In this document: one piece after another, positions 8,802-17,221 of the stretch | Layout of the letters: each line of letters begins with the position of its first letter | Numbering within the stretch: the first letter of the stretch is position 1 | Assembly: GCF_014649955.1 (NCBI RefSeq) | Contig: NZ_BMUA01000023.1 | Coordinates: 62,001 to 126,000 of the forward strand | Reading direction: 5' to 3' | Origin: Streptomyces violascens | GTDB lineage: Bacteria; Actinomycetota; Actinomycetes; Streptomycetales; Streptomycetaceae | DNA: 64,000 nucleotides | Made by a program: the position numbers and the translations under genes | The notes under the pieces: generated by a model | Seen by the model: the letters and a program-made list of their open reading frames with translations, nothing else | The model's database searches: none | What the model was told of the DNA's origin: nothing

Positions 8802-10475
8802 CTACAGGTGCGTCGGCGCGAACATCTTCAGGAGGGCGGGCAGCACGACGACCGAGGGGCCGGGGGTGGCCAGCGCCTTGGACAGGTCGGCGGTCAGGGT
8901 GTCCGGGCTCGTACGGACCGCCGGGACGCCGAAGGACTCGGCGAGGGCGACGAAGTCCGGGCGGGCCAGCTCGGTGGCCGCGGCCTCACCGAACGTGTCC
9001 GTCATGTACTCGCGCAGGATGCCGTAGCCGCCGTCGTCGACGATCAGCCAGGTGACCGGCAGGCCGTACTGCCTGGCGGTGGCGAGCTCGGCGATCGAGT
9101 ACATGGCTCCGCCGTCGCCGGAGACCGCGAGGACCGGGTGGCCGGGGTCGGCGACGGCCGCGCCGAGCGCCGCCGGGAAGCCGTAGCCGAGGCCCCCCGC
9201 GCCCTGCGCCGAGTGCATCGCGCCGGGCCAGGCGGACCAGGCCCAGTACGCGAGGATCGTCATGTCCCAGAAGCTGGGCGCCCCGGCGGGCAGGGCCTCG
9301 CGCACCGCGGCGAGGATGCGCTGCTCCTCACCGAGGTCCTGGGCGTCGATACGGGCCCGTACCTTCGCCAGGACGGTCCGTACCCGCTCGGCTGCCGCCC
9401 CGTCGGTGCGCTCCGGGACCGTTTCGAGCAGGGCCTGGAGGGCGATGCGGGCGTCCGCGTGGATGCCGAGCGCCGGATGGTTGGACTCCAGCTTGCCGAG
9501 GTCGGCCTCGATCTGGACGATCCGGCCGCGCGGCTGGAACGTGTGGTAGTTCGACGACAGCTCGCCGAGCCCGGAGCCGACCACGAGCAGGACGTCCGCG
9601 TCCTCCAGGAAGTCCGTGGTGTGCCGGTCCTCCAGCCAGGACTGGAGCGAGAGGGGGTGCTCCCACGGGAAGGCGCCCTTGCCGCCGAAGGTGGTCACGA
9701 CCGGCGCGTCCAGCTTCTCGGCGAGCGCGAGCAGCTTGCCCGAGGCGTCGGCGCGTACGACCCCGCCGCCCGCGATGATCGCCGGACGGGCCGCCTTGGA
9801 CAGCAACTCGGCTGCCACGGCCGTCAGTTCGGGGCGCGGGACGATGTCCTCGGGAAAGGCGTCCATGGGCGTGACGACGGGCAGCGCCGTCTCGGCGAGC
9901 AGCACGTCCTGCGGGATCTCCACCCACACCGGGCCGTGCGGCGCGGTCAGCGCCGACTCCCACGCGGCCGCGATCGCCGACGGGATCTGCGACTGGCCGC
10001 GCACGGTGTGGACGGACTTCACGACGTCACGGAACGACGCCTTCTGGTCGCGCAGCTCGTGCAGATAGCCGTGCCGCCCGCCGCCGAGTCCCGCCGTGGG
10101 GACCTGACTCGAGATCGCGATCACCGGGGAGGAGGCGGCCGCCGCCTCCTGGAGGGCAGCGAGCGACGTCAGCGCGCCGGGGCCGGTCGAGAGCAGCAGC
10201 GGGGCCGCCTCGCCGGTGATCCGGCCGTACGCGTCGGCCGCGAAGCCCGCGTTGTTCTCGACCCGCAGCCCGATGTAGCTGAGGTCCGAGCGGCGCACCG
10301 CGTCGAACAGGGCGAGCGCGTGCTGGCCGGGCAGCCCGAACACGGTGGTCGCGCCGAGCCCGGCCAGCGTCTCCACGACCAGGTCACCGCCGGTGCGGCC
10401 GGGCGGCGGGTTCAGCGCGGCCGCGGTCTGCGCCGCGGTGGGGCGCAGGACGATGTCGTGGTCGTGGGTCATCAC
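8802..10475 (-). CDS. Thiamine-diphosphate-dependent enzyme, acetolactate synthase family
   Basis: A 557-residue protein of the ALS/pyruvate-oxidase type: N-terminal pyrimidine-binding domain with the activating Glu in VENNAGFAADAYGR, central domain, C-terminal diphosphate domain with GDGGAMYSIAEL. In the metal-binding GDG-N motif the usual NN is DD (IVDDGGYG), so an Asp would replace the Asn metal ligand. The start GTG 10475 overlaps the agmatinase stop by four bases (GTGA); ATG 10472 is equally possible. The coupling points to a shared pathway, perhaps processing a 2-oxo acid derived from a guanidino or amine compound. Calling it acetolactate synthase would overstate the evidence, because the true ilvB context (ilvN, ilvC) is absent. 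Confidence 0.75.
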   Translation of the reverse strand: MMTHDHDIVLRPTAAQTAAALNPPPGRTGGDLVVETLAGLGATTVFGLPGQHALALFDAVRRSDLSYIGLRVENNAGFAADAYGRITGEAAPLLLSTGPGALTSLAALQEAAAASSPVIAISSQVPTAGLGGGRHGYLHELRDQKASFRDVVKSVHTVRGQSQIPSAIAAAWESALTAPHGPVWVEIPQDVLLAETALPVVTPMDAFPEDIVPRPELTAVAAELLSKAARPAIIAGGGVVRADASGKLLALAEKLDAPVVTTFGGKGAFPWEHPLSLQSWLEDRHTTDFLEDADVLLVVGSGLGELSSNYHTFQPRGRIVQIEADLGKLESNHPALGIHADARIALQALLETVPERTDGAAAERVRTVLAKVRARIDAQDLGEEQRILAAVREALPAGAPSFWDMTILAYWAWSAWPGAMHSAQGAGGLGYGFPAALGAAVADPGHPVLAVSGDGGAMYSIAELATARQYGLPVTWLIVDDGGYGILREYMTDTFGEAAATELARPDFVALAESFGVPAVRTSPDTLTADLSKALATPGPSVVVLPALLKMFAPTHL

Positions 10476-11440
10476 ACGGTCCGGGAGGCCGCGATCTGGC
10501 GGGACATGATCGTCGTCAGCTCGTAGGCGGTGTGCGAGGCGGCCACGCTGGTGATCTCGGCGTGGTCGTAGGCCGGGGCGACCTCGACGACGTCGGCGGA
10601 GACCAGGTTGCAGGAGGCCAGGCCCCGCAGGATCTCCAGGAGCTCGCGCGAGGTCATGCCGCCGGCCTCGGGGGTGCCGGTGCCGGGCGCGTGGGCCGGG
10701 TCGAGGCAGTCGATGTCGATGGAGATGTACAGCGGGCGCTCGCCGATTCGCTGGCGGAGCTGGTCGGCGACCTCGTCGGCGCCGCGCCGGTAGACGTCGG
10801 CGGAGGTGACGATGCCGAAGCCCATCTTCTCGTCGTCGGTCAGGTCCTGCTTGCCGTACAGCGGGCCGCGCGTGCCGACGTGGGACAGCGCCTCGGTGTC
10901 GAGGATGCCCTCCTCGACGGCCCGGCGGAACGGGGTGCCGTGGGTGTACTCGGCGCCGAAGTAGGTGTCCCAGGTGTCGAGGTGCGCGTCGAAGTGGAGC
11001 AGCGCGACCGGGCCGTGCTTCTTGGCGACGGAGCGGAGCAGCGGCAGCGCGATGGTGTGGTCGCCGCCGAGCGTCATCATGCGGGCGCCGGTGCCGAGCA
11101 GGTCGTCGGCGGCCGCCTCGATGGTCTCGACGGCCTCGTTGATGTTGAACGGGTTGGCCGCGATGTCACCGGCGTCGGCGACCTGGGCCAGCGCGAAGGG
11201 CGAGGCGTCCTGGGCCGGGTTGTACGGGCGCAGCAGGCGCGAGGCCTCGCGGATGGCGTTGCCGCCGAAGCGGGCGCCGGGCCGGTAGGACACGCCGCTG
11301 TCGAAGGGCACACCGACGACGGCGACATCGGCGGTGCCGACCTCGTCGAGGCGGGGCAGCCGGGCGAAGGTCGCGGGCCCGGCGTACCGCGGGATGCGGG
11401 ACGAGTCGATCGGACCGCGCGGCGTTTCGTTGCTGCTCAT
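10472..11440 (-). CDS. speB: Agmatinase/guanidinobutyrase family ureohydrolase
   Basis: A 322-residue ureohydrolase. The binuclear manganese ligands are visible as GGDHTI, DAHLDTWD and the SIDIDCLDP block, followed by GTGTPEAGG. It releases urea from agmatine or a related guanidino compound such as 4-guanidinobutyrate; the sequence alone does not settle the substrate. ATG 11440 has GAAGGG upstream. First gene of a two-gene operon with the thiamine-diphosphate enzyme and divergent from a PucR-type regulator, which suggests substrate-responsive control of arginine or polyamine degradation. Confidence 0.85.
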   Translation of the reverse strand: MSSNETPRGPIDSSRIPRYAGPATFARLPRLDEVGTADVAVVGVPFDSGVSYRPGARFGGNAIREASRLLRPYNPAQDASPFALAQVADAGDIAANPFNINEAVETIEAAADDLLGTGARMMTLGGDHTIALPLLRSVAKKHGPVALLHFDAHLDTWDTYFGAEYTHGTPFRRAVEEGILDTEALSHVGTRGPLYGKQDLTDDEKMGFGIVTSADVYRRGADEVADQLRQRIGERPLYISIDIDCLDPAHAPGTGTPEAGGMTSRELLEILRGLASCNLVSADVVEVAPAYDHAEITSVAASHTAYELTTIMSRQIAASRTV

Positions 11441-11578
11441 GTGAAGTGCCCTTCGTTTTCAGCGTGTTGTGGCGACCCGGGCCGGTGGGCCGTCGGCCCG
11501 GCCGGGTCCGGCGGCGCGCGGAGCCTGTCCGCTCTCCCGCGTGCGCCGGTCGGCACGACCATAGGCGGCCGGGCAGCC

Positions 11579-11590
11579 ACACTGAAGTGT
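11579..11590. promoter_or_regulatory. Palindrome between speB and pucR
   Basis: ACACTGAAGTGT is a perfect dyad (5-base arms, 2-base centre) in the divergent intergenic region 11441-11634. It is a candidate operator for the adjacent PucR regulator, by position only. Confidence 0.3.
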
Positions 11591-11634
11591 ACGTTTCCTC
11601 CACTCCCGACGCCGCTGACGGATGGATCGTCCAC

Positions 11635-13158
11635 ATGCCGGAACCGACCGCCCCGCCCACTCCCCCCATCGCGCTCACCGCGCTGCTGGCCCGCGCCGAC
11701 CTGGGCCTGCGGCAGCTCGCGGGCCCGGCCGAGGTGTCCATCCGCTGGGTGCACACCTCGGAGATGGCCGACCCGTATCCGTACCTCCTCGGCGGGGAGC
11801 TGCTCATGACGGCCGGGGTGCAGCTGGCCGACCCCGAGCGGTACGTGTCCCGGGTGGTGGAGGCGGGGGCGGCGGCGCTGGGCTTCGGGGTGGCCCCGGT
11901 GTACGACGCGGTGCCGGACGCCCTGGTTCAGGCGTGCGCACGCCACGGCCTCCCCTTGCTGGAGGTGCCGCCGCAGACGACGTTCTCCGGGGTGGCACGG
12001 GCGGTGTGGCTCCTGATGGCCCGGGCCCGCGAGGACGAGCTGCGCCGCGTGAACGAGACCCAGCGCGCGCTGGCCGCGGCGGCGTCCCGGCCCGCGCCGG
12101 TGGGGGCGGTCCTGCGGGTCCTCGCAGGGCGGCTCGGGGGGTGGGCGGCTCTGGTGACCCCGGCGGGGTCGGTACTGGATGCGGCGGGGGGTGAGCCGTC
12201 TGCCGCGGTGCGGGATGCGGTGGGGCGGCTGGCGGGGGTGGTGGCGCCGGAGGCGGAGATTCCCCACCCCGCCCCTCCCCGGAATCCTCCGGGGGACGAC
12301 GAGCCCGCGGCCCGCCGGACACGGGGCTCCGCCCCGGACCCCGGGTCCGGGGGGAACCCGCCGAAGGCGCATGCCCTTACTGCCACCGACACCCTCGGCG
12401 GCACCCACCTCGCCGCCTACGCCCTCGCCGGCCCCCGCGTGCTCGCCCTCGCCACCCCCCGCCGCGCCCCCGGCGACCACACCATCGCCGGCGTCGCGGC
12501 CGTACTCCTCACGCTGCTCACCGCGGAGCGGCAGGGCGCGGACGTAGCCGCCCGTTCGGCCGCACTCGTGCGGCTCCTGCTCGGCGGCACCCCCGAGGAG
12601 GCCGAACCGCTGCTCGGCGAGGGCCCCTGGGTCGTCGTGCAGGCCCGGGGGCAAGGCGCCCCGCCCGACCTCGGGACCCCCCTGGTCGACGCGGGCGGGC
12701 AGCACCTGCGAGCCCTCGTACCCGCCGACCGGGAGGTCACGGCGCACCCCGGCTGGACCCTCGGCGTCAGCGCCCCCGCCGCCCTCGCGGGGCTGGCCGT
12801 CGCCGACACCCAGGCAGCCAGGGCCCTGGAACGCGCGGAGGCGACCCGTACCCCCCTCACCCGGCACCGCCCCGCCGGATTCGGGGCGCTGATGAACCCG
12901 GAGGAGGCCGCCGCGTACGCACACCACCTGCTCGCCCCGCTCAGCGACCCCTTGCGCACCACGCTGCGCGCCTGGCTCTCGCTGCACGGCAGTTGGGACC
13001 GCAGCGCGGTCGCGCTGGGGGTGCACCGCAACACCGTGCGCCAGCGGATCGGCCGCGCGGCGGCGCTGCTCGGCGTGGATCTCGACGACATGGACGTACG
13101 CACGGAGCTCTGGCTGGCGCTCAGAAGTGCTGAGTCTCACTCTGGACATCGAGAGTGA
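11635..13158 (+). CDS. PucR-family transcriptional regulator
   Basis: A 507-residue regulator starting at ATG 11635 (MPEPTAPP). The N-terminal PucR-type ligand domain spans about residues 10-125. A middle domain follows, and the C terminus (about 440-500) carries the PucR helix-turn-helix with the SWDRSAVALGVHRNTVRQR stretch. Residues about 208-246 form a Pro/Gly/Arg-rich linker encoded by sequence matching the genome's intergenic GC-rich elements (see the repeat at 12260-12372). It is divergent from the speB operon and probably controls it in response to a nitrogen compound. Confidence 0.8.
   Translation: MPEPTAPPTPPIALTALLARADLGLRQLAGPAEVSIRWVHTSEMADPYPYLLGGELLMTAGVQLADPERYVSRVVEAGAAALGFGVAPVYDAVPDALVQACARHGLPLLEVPPQTTFSGVARAVWLLMARAREDELRRVNETQRALAAAASRPAPVGAVLRVLAGRLGGWAALVTPAGSVLDAAGGEPSAAVRDAVGRLAGVVAPEAEIPHPAPPRNPPGDDEPAARRTRGSAPDPGSGGNPPKAHALTATDTLGGTHLAAYALAGPRVLALATPRRAPGDHTIAGVAAVLLTLLTAERQGADVAARSAALVRLLLGGTPEEAEPLLGEGPWVVVQARGQGAPPDLGTPLVDAGGQHLRALVPADREVTAHPGWTLGVSAPAALAGLAVADTQAARALERAEATRTPLTRHRPAGFGALMNPEEAAAYAHHLLAPLSDPLRTTLRAWLSLHGSWDRSAVALGVHRNTVRQRIGRAAALLGVDLDDMDVRTELWLALRSAESHSGHRE
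12260..12372. repeat. Intergenic-type GC-rich element inside pucR
   Basis: 12260-12296 closely matches the element that elsewhere follows stop codons (44910-44944 complement, 25218-25245 complement, 50879-50910). 12327-12355 is a GC-rich inverted repeat like the one at 51398-51420. The reading frame stays open through it and encodes an unstructured linker between the regulator's domains. Confidence 0.55.
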
Positions 13159-13185
13159 CTGCCGGGTAACTTCGTATTTCAACCT

Positions 13186-13200
13186 GAGCAAGCGCTTAGC
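13186..13200. promoter_or_regulatory. Operator-like dyad upstream of the acyl-CoA dehydrogenase gene
   Basis: GAGCAAGCGCTTAGC contains the perfect palindrome AAGCGCTT with partly matching flanks, 28 bases before the start codon. It resembles TetR-type sites seen ahead of fatty-acid degradation genes in actinomycetes. The assignment is an inference. Confidence 0.4.
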
Positions 13201-13227
13201 CAAATTTGCGAGCCGAGGAGGGCGTCC

Positions 13228-14385
13228 GTGCGCCGTACGGTATTCAACGAAGACCACGAGGCGTTCCGGGAGACCCTGCGCGCCTTCATCGAGGCCGAGG
13301 TCGTCCCGGTCTACGACGAGTGGTTCGCCGACGGCATCGTGCCGCGCGACTTCTACTACAAGCTCGCCGAGCTCGGCGTCTTCGGCATCCGCGTGGACGA
13401 GGAGTTCGGCGGCGCCGGCATCGACTCGTACAAGTTCGAGGCCGTCATGTACGAGGAGACGGCCCGCGCGGGCGTCCAGTTCGGCGGCTCCGGCGTGCAC
13501 GTGCTGCTCGGCCTGCCGTACATCAAGATGCTCGCCACCGACGAGCAGAAGAAGCGCTTCCTGCCGAAGTTCGTCTCCGGCGAGGAGATGTGGGCCCTCG
13601 CGATGACCGAGCCGGGCACCGGCTCCGACCTCGCGGGCATGAAGACCACCGCCAAGCTCTCCGAGGACGGCTCGCACTACGTCCTCAACGGCTCCAAGAC
13701 CTTCATCACCGGTGGCGTCCACGCCGACCGCGTGATCGTCTGCGCCCGCACCGACGCCCCCTCCGCCGAGGACCGCCGCCACGGCATCTCCCTCTTCGCG
13801 GTGGACACCAAGTCCGAGGGCTACTCCATCGGCCGCAAGCTCGACAAGCTCGGCCTGAAGACCTCCGACACCGCCGAGCTGGCGTTCGTCGACGTGAAGG
13901 TGCCCGTCGAGGACCTGCTCGGCGAGGAGAACAAGGGCTTCTACTACCTCGGCCACAACCTCGCCTCCGAGCGCTGGGGCATCGCGTTCGGCGCGTACGC
14001 CCAGGCCAAGGCGGCCGTCCGGTTCGCCAAGGAGTACGTGCAGGACCGCACCGTCTTCGGCAAGCCGGTCGCGTCCTTCCAGAACACCAAGTTCGAGCTG
14101 GCCGCCTGCCAGGCCGAGGTGGACGCCGCCGAGGCCGTCGCCGACCGCGCCCTGGAGGCCCTGGACGCGGGCGAGCTGACCCCGGCCGAGGCCGCGTCCG
14201 CGAAGCTGTTCTGCACCGAGGTCGCGCACCGCGTCATCGACCGCTGCCTCCAGCTGCACGGCGGCTACGGCTTCATGAACGAGTACCCGATCGCCCGTCT
14301 GTACGCCGACAACCGCGTGAACCGGATCTACGGCGGCACCAGCGAGATCATGAAGTCGATCATCGCCAAGGACATGGGGCTGTAG
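13228..14385 (+). CDS. Acyl-CoA dehydrogenase
   Basis: A 385-residue flavoenzyme starting at GTG 13228 with GAGGAGGG upstream. It has MTEPGTGSDLAG near residue 130 (flavin/substrate loop) and the C-terminal QLHGGYGFMNEYPIARLY signature. The usual C-terminal catalytic Glu position reads YGGTSE (Gly), while a Glu is present in ASERWG. That pattern matches the isovaleryl/long-chain subgroup, where the base lies on another helix. Probably oxidises an acyl-CoA in fatty-acid or branched-chain degradation, with electrons passed to ETF. The thioesterase gene follows 34 bases later on the same strand. Confidence 0.85.
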   Translation: MRRTVFNEDHEAFRETLRAFIEAEVVPVYDEWFADGIVPRDFYYKLAELGVFGIRVDEEFGGAGIDSYKFEAVMYEETARAGVQFGGSGVHVLLGLPYIKMLATDEQKKRFLPKFVSGEEMWALAMTEPGTGSDLAGMKTTAKLSEDGSHYVLNGSKTFITGGVHADRVIVCARTDAPSAEDRRHGISLFAVDTKSEGYSIGRKLDKLGLKTSDTAELAFVDVKVPVEDLLGEENKGFYYLGHNLASERWGIAFGAYAQAKAAVRFAKEYVQDRTVFGKPVASFQNTKFELAACQAEVDAAEAVADRALEALDAGELTPAEAASAKLFCTEVAHRVIDRCLQLHGGYGFMNEYPIARLYADNRVNRIYGGTSEIMKSIIAKDMGL

Positions 14386-14419
14386 GGACGGCCACCGGCC
14401 GACCTGTACAACTACCCTC

Positions 14420-15292
14420 ATGCACAAGGCACTTGAGAGCCTCCTCGATCTGCTCGACCTGGAGCGGATCGAGGAGGACATCTTCCGCGGCCAGTCGCGC
14501 TCGGCGCTCGTGCCGCGCGTCTTCGGCGGCCAGGTCGCGGCCCAGGCGCTGGTCGCCGCGGGCCGCACCGTGCCCGCCGACCGGATGGCCCACTCCCTCC
14601 ACGCGTACTTCCTGCGCATGGGGGACCCGGGCGCGCCGATCGTCTACACGGTCGACCGCATCCGCGACGGGGCCTCCTTCACGACCCGCCGCGTCGTCGC
14701 CATCCAGCACGGCCAGCCGATCTTCCACCTCTCCGCGTCGTTCCAGACGTACGAGGAGGGCATGGAGCACCAGGCGGGCATGCCCCCGGCGCCGGACCCG
14801 GAGTCGCTGCCCACGGCCGCCGAGATGCTGCCGCGCCACGCGGACGCCTTCCACGAGCCGGGTGTGGTGGACCGGCTCATCGAGGCCCGCGCGGCCGTGG
14901 ATCTGCGATACGTGGACGCGCCGCCGTGGGGCACCGTCGGCACCCCGCGCGAGCCGCGCTCGCAGGTGTGGTTCCGCACGAACGGCAAGCTGGCCGACGA
15001 CCCTCTGCTGCACGTCTGCCTGGCCACCTACGTCTCCGACATGACCCTGCTCGACTCGGTCCTGCTCGCCCACGGGCGCGGCGGCTGGGCGGTGGGCGAC
15101 GTGGTGGGCGCCTCGCTGGACCACGCGATGTGGTTCCACCGGCCGTTCCGCGCCGACGAGTGGCTCCTGTACGACCAGGAGTCCCCGTCGGCGTCCGGCG
15201 GGCGGGGCCTTGGCCAGGCCCGCATCTACACGCAGGACGGCCGCCTGGCGATCACGGTGATCCAGGAGGGCGTGGTCCGCGTCCCCCGCTGA
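14420..15292 (+). CDS. tesB: Acyl-CoA thioesterase II (TesB-like)
   Basis: A 290-residue double-hotdog thioesterase starting at ATG 14420. FGGQVAAQAL near residue 36 and SLHAYFLRMGD are typical of TesB, as are the C-terminal DHAMWFHRPFRADEWLLY and GRLAITVIQEG blocks. It hydrolyses medium- to long-chain acyl-CoAs to free acid and CoA. Close spacing to the dehydrogenase suggests cotranscription. Confidence 0.88.
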   Translation: MHKALESLLDLLDLERIEEDIFRGQSRSALVPRVFGGQVAAQALVAAGRTVPADRMAHSLHAYFLRMGDPGAPIVYTVDRIRDGASFTTRRVVAIQHGQPIFHLSASFQTYEEGMEHQAGMPPAPDPESLPTAAEMLPRHADAFHEPGVVDRLIEARAAVDLRYVDAPPWGTVGTPREPRSQVWFRTNGKLADDPLLHVCLATYVSDMTLLDSVLLAHGRGGWAVGDVVGASLDHAMWFHRPFRADEWLLYDQESPSASGGRGLGQARIYTQDGRLAITVIQEGVVRVPR

Positions 15293-15660
15293 CGCCGCGG
15301 CCCTGCGGGGGTGCGGGGCGGGCGCCCCGGGCTGCGCCCCGACCCGCCGGAGGCCGGACGGCCGCTCACGCCGTTCCCCGCGCCCCCAGCTGGGTGCAAC
15401 GCGGGCCTCCCGGGCTGCGCCCCGAACCCTCGACGCGCTTCGACCGCGGACCGTGCGTGGTTGCTCGCGCTGCTCCCCGCGCCCCTGAACCCGCCTTCGC
15501 CCGCGGACCGTGCGTGGCTGGTCGCGCAGTTCCCCGCGCCCCTGTAGGCCGCCCAGCACCCGCCGGTCGTTCCCCGGTTCAGCTCATCCAACCCCCGTCA
15601 CGGACGGGCGGGTGGGCAACCCGCCGGGGGTCTGGGGGCGCAGCCCCCAGGGGGCCGGGG
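15293..15660. repeat. Gene-free stretch with two copies of a dispersed 42-bp repeat
   Basis: No credible gene. Copies at 15446-15487 and 15503-15544 share GCGGACCGTGCGTGG, then a variable TGCTC/TGGTC block and the TCCCCGCGCCCCTG end. Related copies occur at 44732-44773 (complement) and 50979-51020. The rest is short GC-rich inverted repeats (for example GGCGCCCCGGGCTGCGCCCC), likely transcript ends for the converging tesB and phosphatase-like genes. Confidence 0.6.
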
Positions 15661-16431
15661 TCAGGCCTCAAGGCCCGCCGCGTCCAGCAGATACGCCGTC
15701 ATCGGCTCGTAGAAGCGCGGGTCCAGGACGTGGTCGTCCAGGGGAACGGTCACCTGGAGCGTCCCCTCCGCCTCCGCCAGGAACAGCGCGGGGTCGTTGG
15801 AGTCCGCGTACCCCATCGCATCCACCCCGTGCTGCCCCGCGCACCCCGCCCACCCGTGGTCCGCGACCACCAGGTCCGGCGGCGTGTCCAGGGCCGACAG
15901 GATCGCCCGCATCGGCTCCGGGGAGTGGGTGTGCCACAGGGACGCACCCCGCTCGAAGACGGCCACGTCCGCGAACTGGACGACGTACCCCTCGTCGGCA
16001 GTGAGCCCGCCCGGGATCCGTACGATCTCGCAGCCGGCCGCCCGCAGCCCGGCGGCCGTGCGGCTGTGCACGTCGATGAGCGCGCCGGGGTGCCCCGTGG
16101 CGAACAGCACCCGCTCCCGCCCCGCCGCCGCCTTCCGCAGCCGCGCCGCCATCCGGTCCAGGCCGTCCACCGTGAGCTCGGGGTCGATGGTGTCCTGCCC
16201 GGTGCGGTGCTCCGGGTCGTCGACGACTCCGCAGCGCTCGGCCATGACGGCAAGGACGTCCTGCTCGTCGCTCCAGCGGTCCCCCAGCTCCAGGCCCAGC
16301 CAGTAGTGGCGGTCGCCGTTGGCGAGCTTGCGGTAGTGGGAGAGGTTGTTGTCGCGAGGCGTGGCGACGTCACCGGCGATACGGGTGCGGACTAGGTGGT
16401 CGACGAGGGCGGCACGGCTGGGTATCGGCAT
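15661..16431 (-). CDS. Conserved Streptomyces protein, possible phosphatase
   Basis: A 256-residue soluble protein starting at ATG 16431 (MPIPSRAALVDHLV). It has an alternating alpha/beta pattern with VLFATGHPGALIDVH, EIVRIPGG and DLVVADHGWAG blocks; the conserved His and Asp residues could bind a metal or phosphate. Orthologues are, to my memory, often labelled phosphatase in Streptomyces genomes, but I see no motif that proves catalysis. It follows the TetR gene on the same strand after 83 bases and may be cotranscribed with it. Confidence 0.6.
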   Translation of the reverse strand: MPIPSRAALVDHLVRTRIAGDVATPRDNNLSHYRKLANGDRHYWLGLELGDRWSDEQDVLAVMAERCGVVDDPEHRTGQDTIDPELTVDGLDRMAARLRKAAAGRERVLFATGHPGALIDVHSRTAAGLRAAGCEIVRIPGGLTADEGYVVQFADVAVFERGASLWHTHSPEPMRAILSALDTPPDLVVADHGWAGCAGQHGVDAMGYADSNDPALFLAEAEGTLQVTVPLDDHVLDPRFYEPMTAYLLDAAGLEA

Positions 16432-16514
16432 GCGGCCATTCTGCCCCGCCGACGCCGCCCCCGGCCGGGCCGTTCCGCGCACCGGACGGGGCTTCGAGGC
16501 GCGGCGGAAGAGGC

Positions 16515-17111
16515 TCAGTGCGCGTCCAGGGATGCGAAGGCCCCGTGGGCCAGACGGCGAAGGAGTGCCTCGGTGGCGGCGCGGCCGGGAAGACCGGTGC
16601 CGTAAGTCCCCAGGTGGGGCGTCGAGTTGAGCAGGCCGAACACCGCATGCACCGCCCCGCGCACCTCGGCCTCCGGCACCGCCGGGTACAGCTCGCGTAC
16701 GACGCCGACCCACAGCTCGACGTACTGCCGCTGGAGCTGGCGCACCAGCTTGCGGTCGCTGTCGCGGAGCCGGTCGAGTTCGCGGTCGTGCAGGGTGATC
16801 AGCGCCCGGTCGTCGAGCGCGAAGTCGATGTGCCCGTCGATGAGCGCGCCGAGGAGGCGCTCGGGGTCGCCCGCCGCCTCGGTGACCCGCTTGCGCCCGC
16901 CGTCGTACAGCCGCCCGCTGATGCCGACGAGCAGCTCGGCCAGCATCGCGTCCTTGCCCGCGAAGTGCCGGTACAGGCCGGGGCCGCTGATGCCGACCGC
17001 AGCCCCTATCTCGTCGACGCCGACGCCGTGGAAACCGCGCTCGGCGAAGAGGCGCGCGGCCTCGCGCAGGATCTGCTCGCGGCGGGTAGGGGCGTCGGTA
17101 CGGGTGCTCAT
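16515..17111 (-). CDS. TetR-family repressor, probably of the carboxylase operon
   Basis: A 198-residue regulator. The N-terminal helix-turn-helix is clear: REQILREAARLFAERGFHG, then VGISGPGLYRHFAGK (residues 11-60). The rest is the variable ligand-binding domain. It is divergent from the accD1/accA/hmgL/acdH operon, with two matching palindromes in the 110-base gap. That is the classic arrangement for an autoregulating repressor that senses a pathway acyl-CoA. Confidence 0.8.
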   Translation of the reverse strand: MSTRTDAPTRREQILREAARLFAERGFHGVGVDEIGAAVGISGPGLYRHFAGKDAMLAELLVGISGRLYDGGRKRVTEAAGDPERLLGALIDGHIDFALDDRALITLHDRELDRLRDSDRKLVRQLQRQYVELWVGVVRELYPAVPEAEVRGAVHAVFGLLNSTPHLGTYGTGLPGRAATEALLRRLAHGAFASLDAH

Positions 17112-17134
17112 GGGAATTCATTCTAGACAACGCG

Positions 17135-17179
17135 GTTAGCGCTCGTTAACCTGAGGGAAACGAGTTAACGGTCATTAAC
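17135..17179. promoter_or_regulatory. Two copies of a 16-bp TetR-type operator
   Basis: GTTAGCGCTCGTTAAC (17135-17150) and GTTAACGGTCATTAAC (17164-17179) fit one palindromic pattern, GTTArCGsTCrTTAAC, with start-to-start spacing of 29 bp. They lie between the TetR gene (start 17111) and the carboxylase operon (start 17222), and probably govern both directions. Confidence 0.65.
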
Positions 17180-17221
17180 ATCCGTTGACGTCGCCGCGTA
17201 CGGGCAAGGGGGCTCGACACG

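Noticed and set aside
8802..10475. Naming the thiamine-diphosphate enzyme ilvB
   Set aside because: No ilvN or ilvC nearby and an altered GDG-N motif; the context is a ureohydrolase operon.
11437..14619. A 1,060-codon antisense frame across pucR and the acyl-CoA dehydrogenase gene
   Set aside because: Mirror of strong third-position GC in real genes; no motif.
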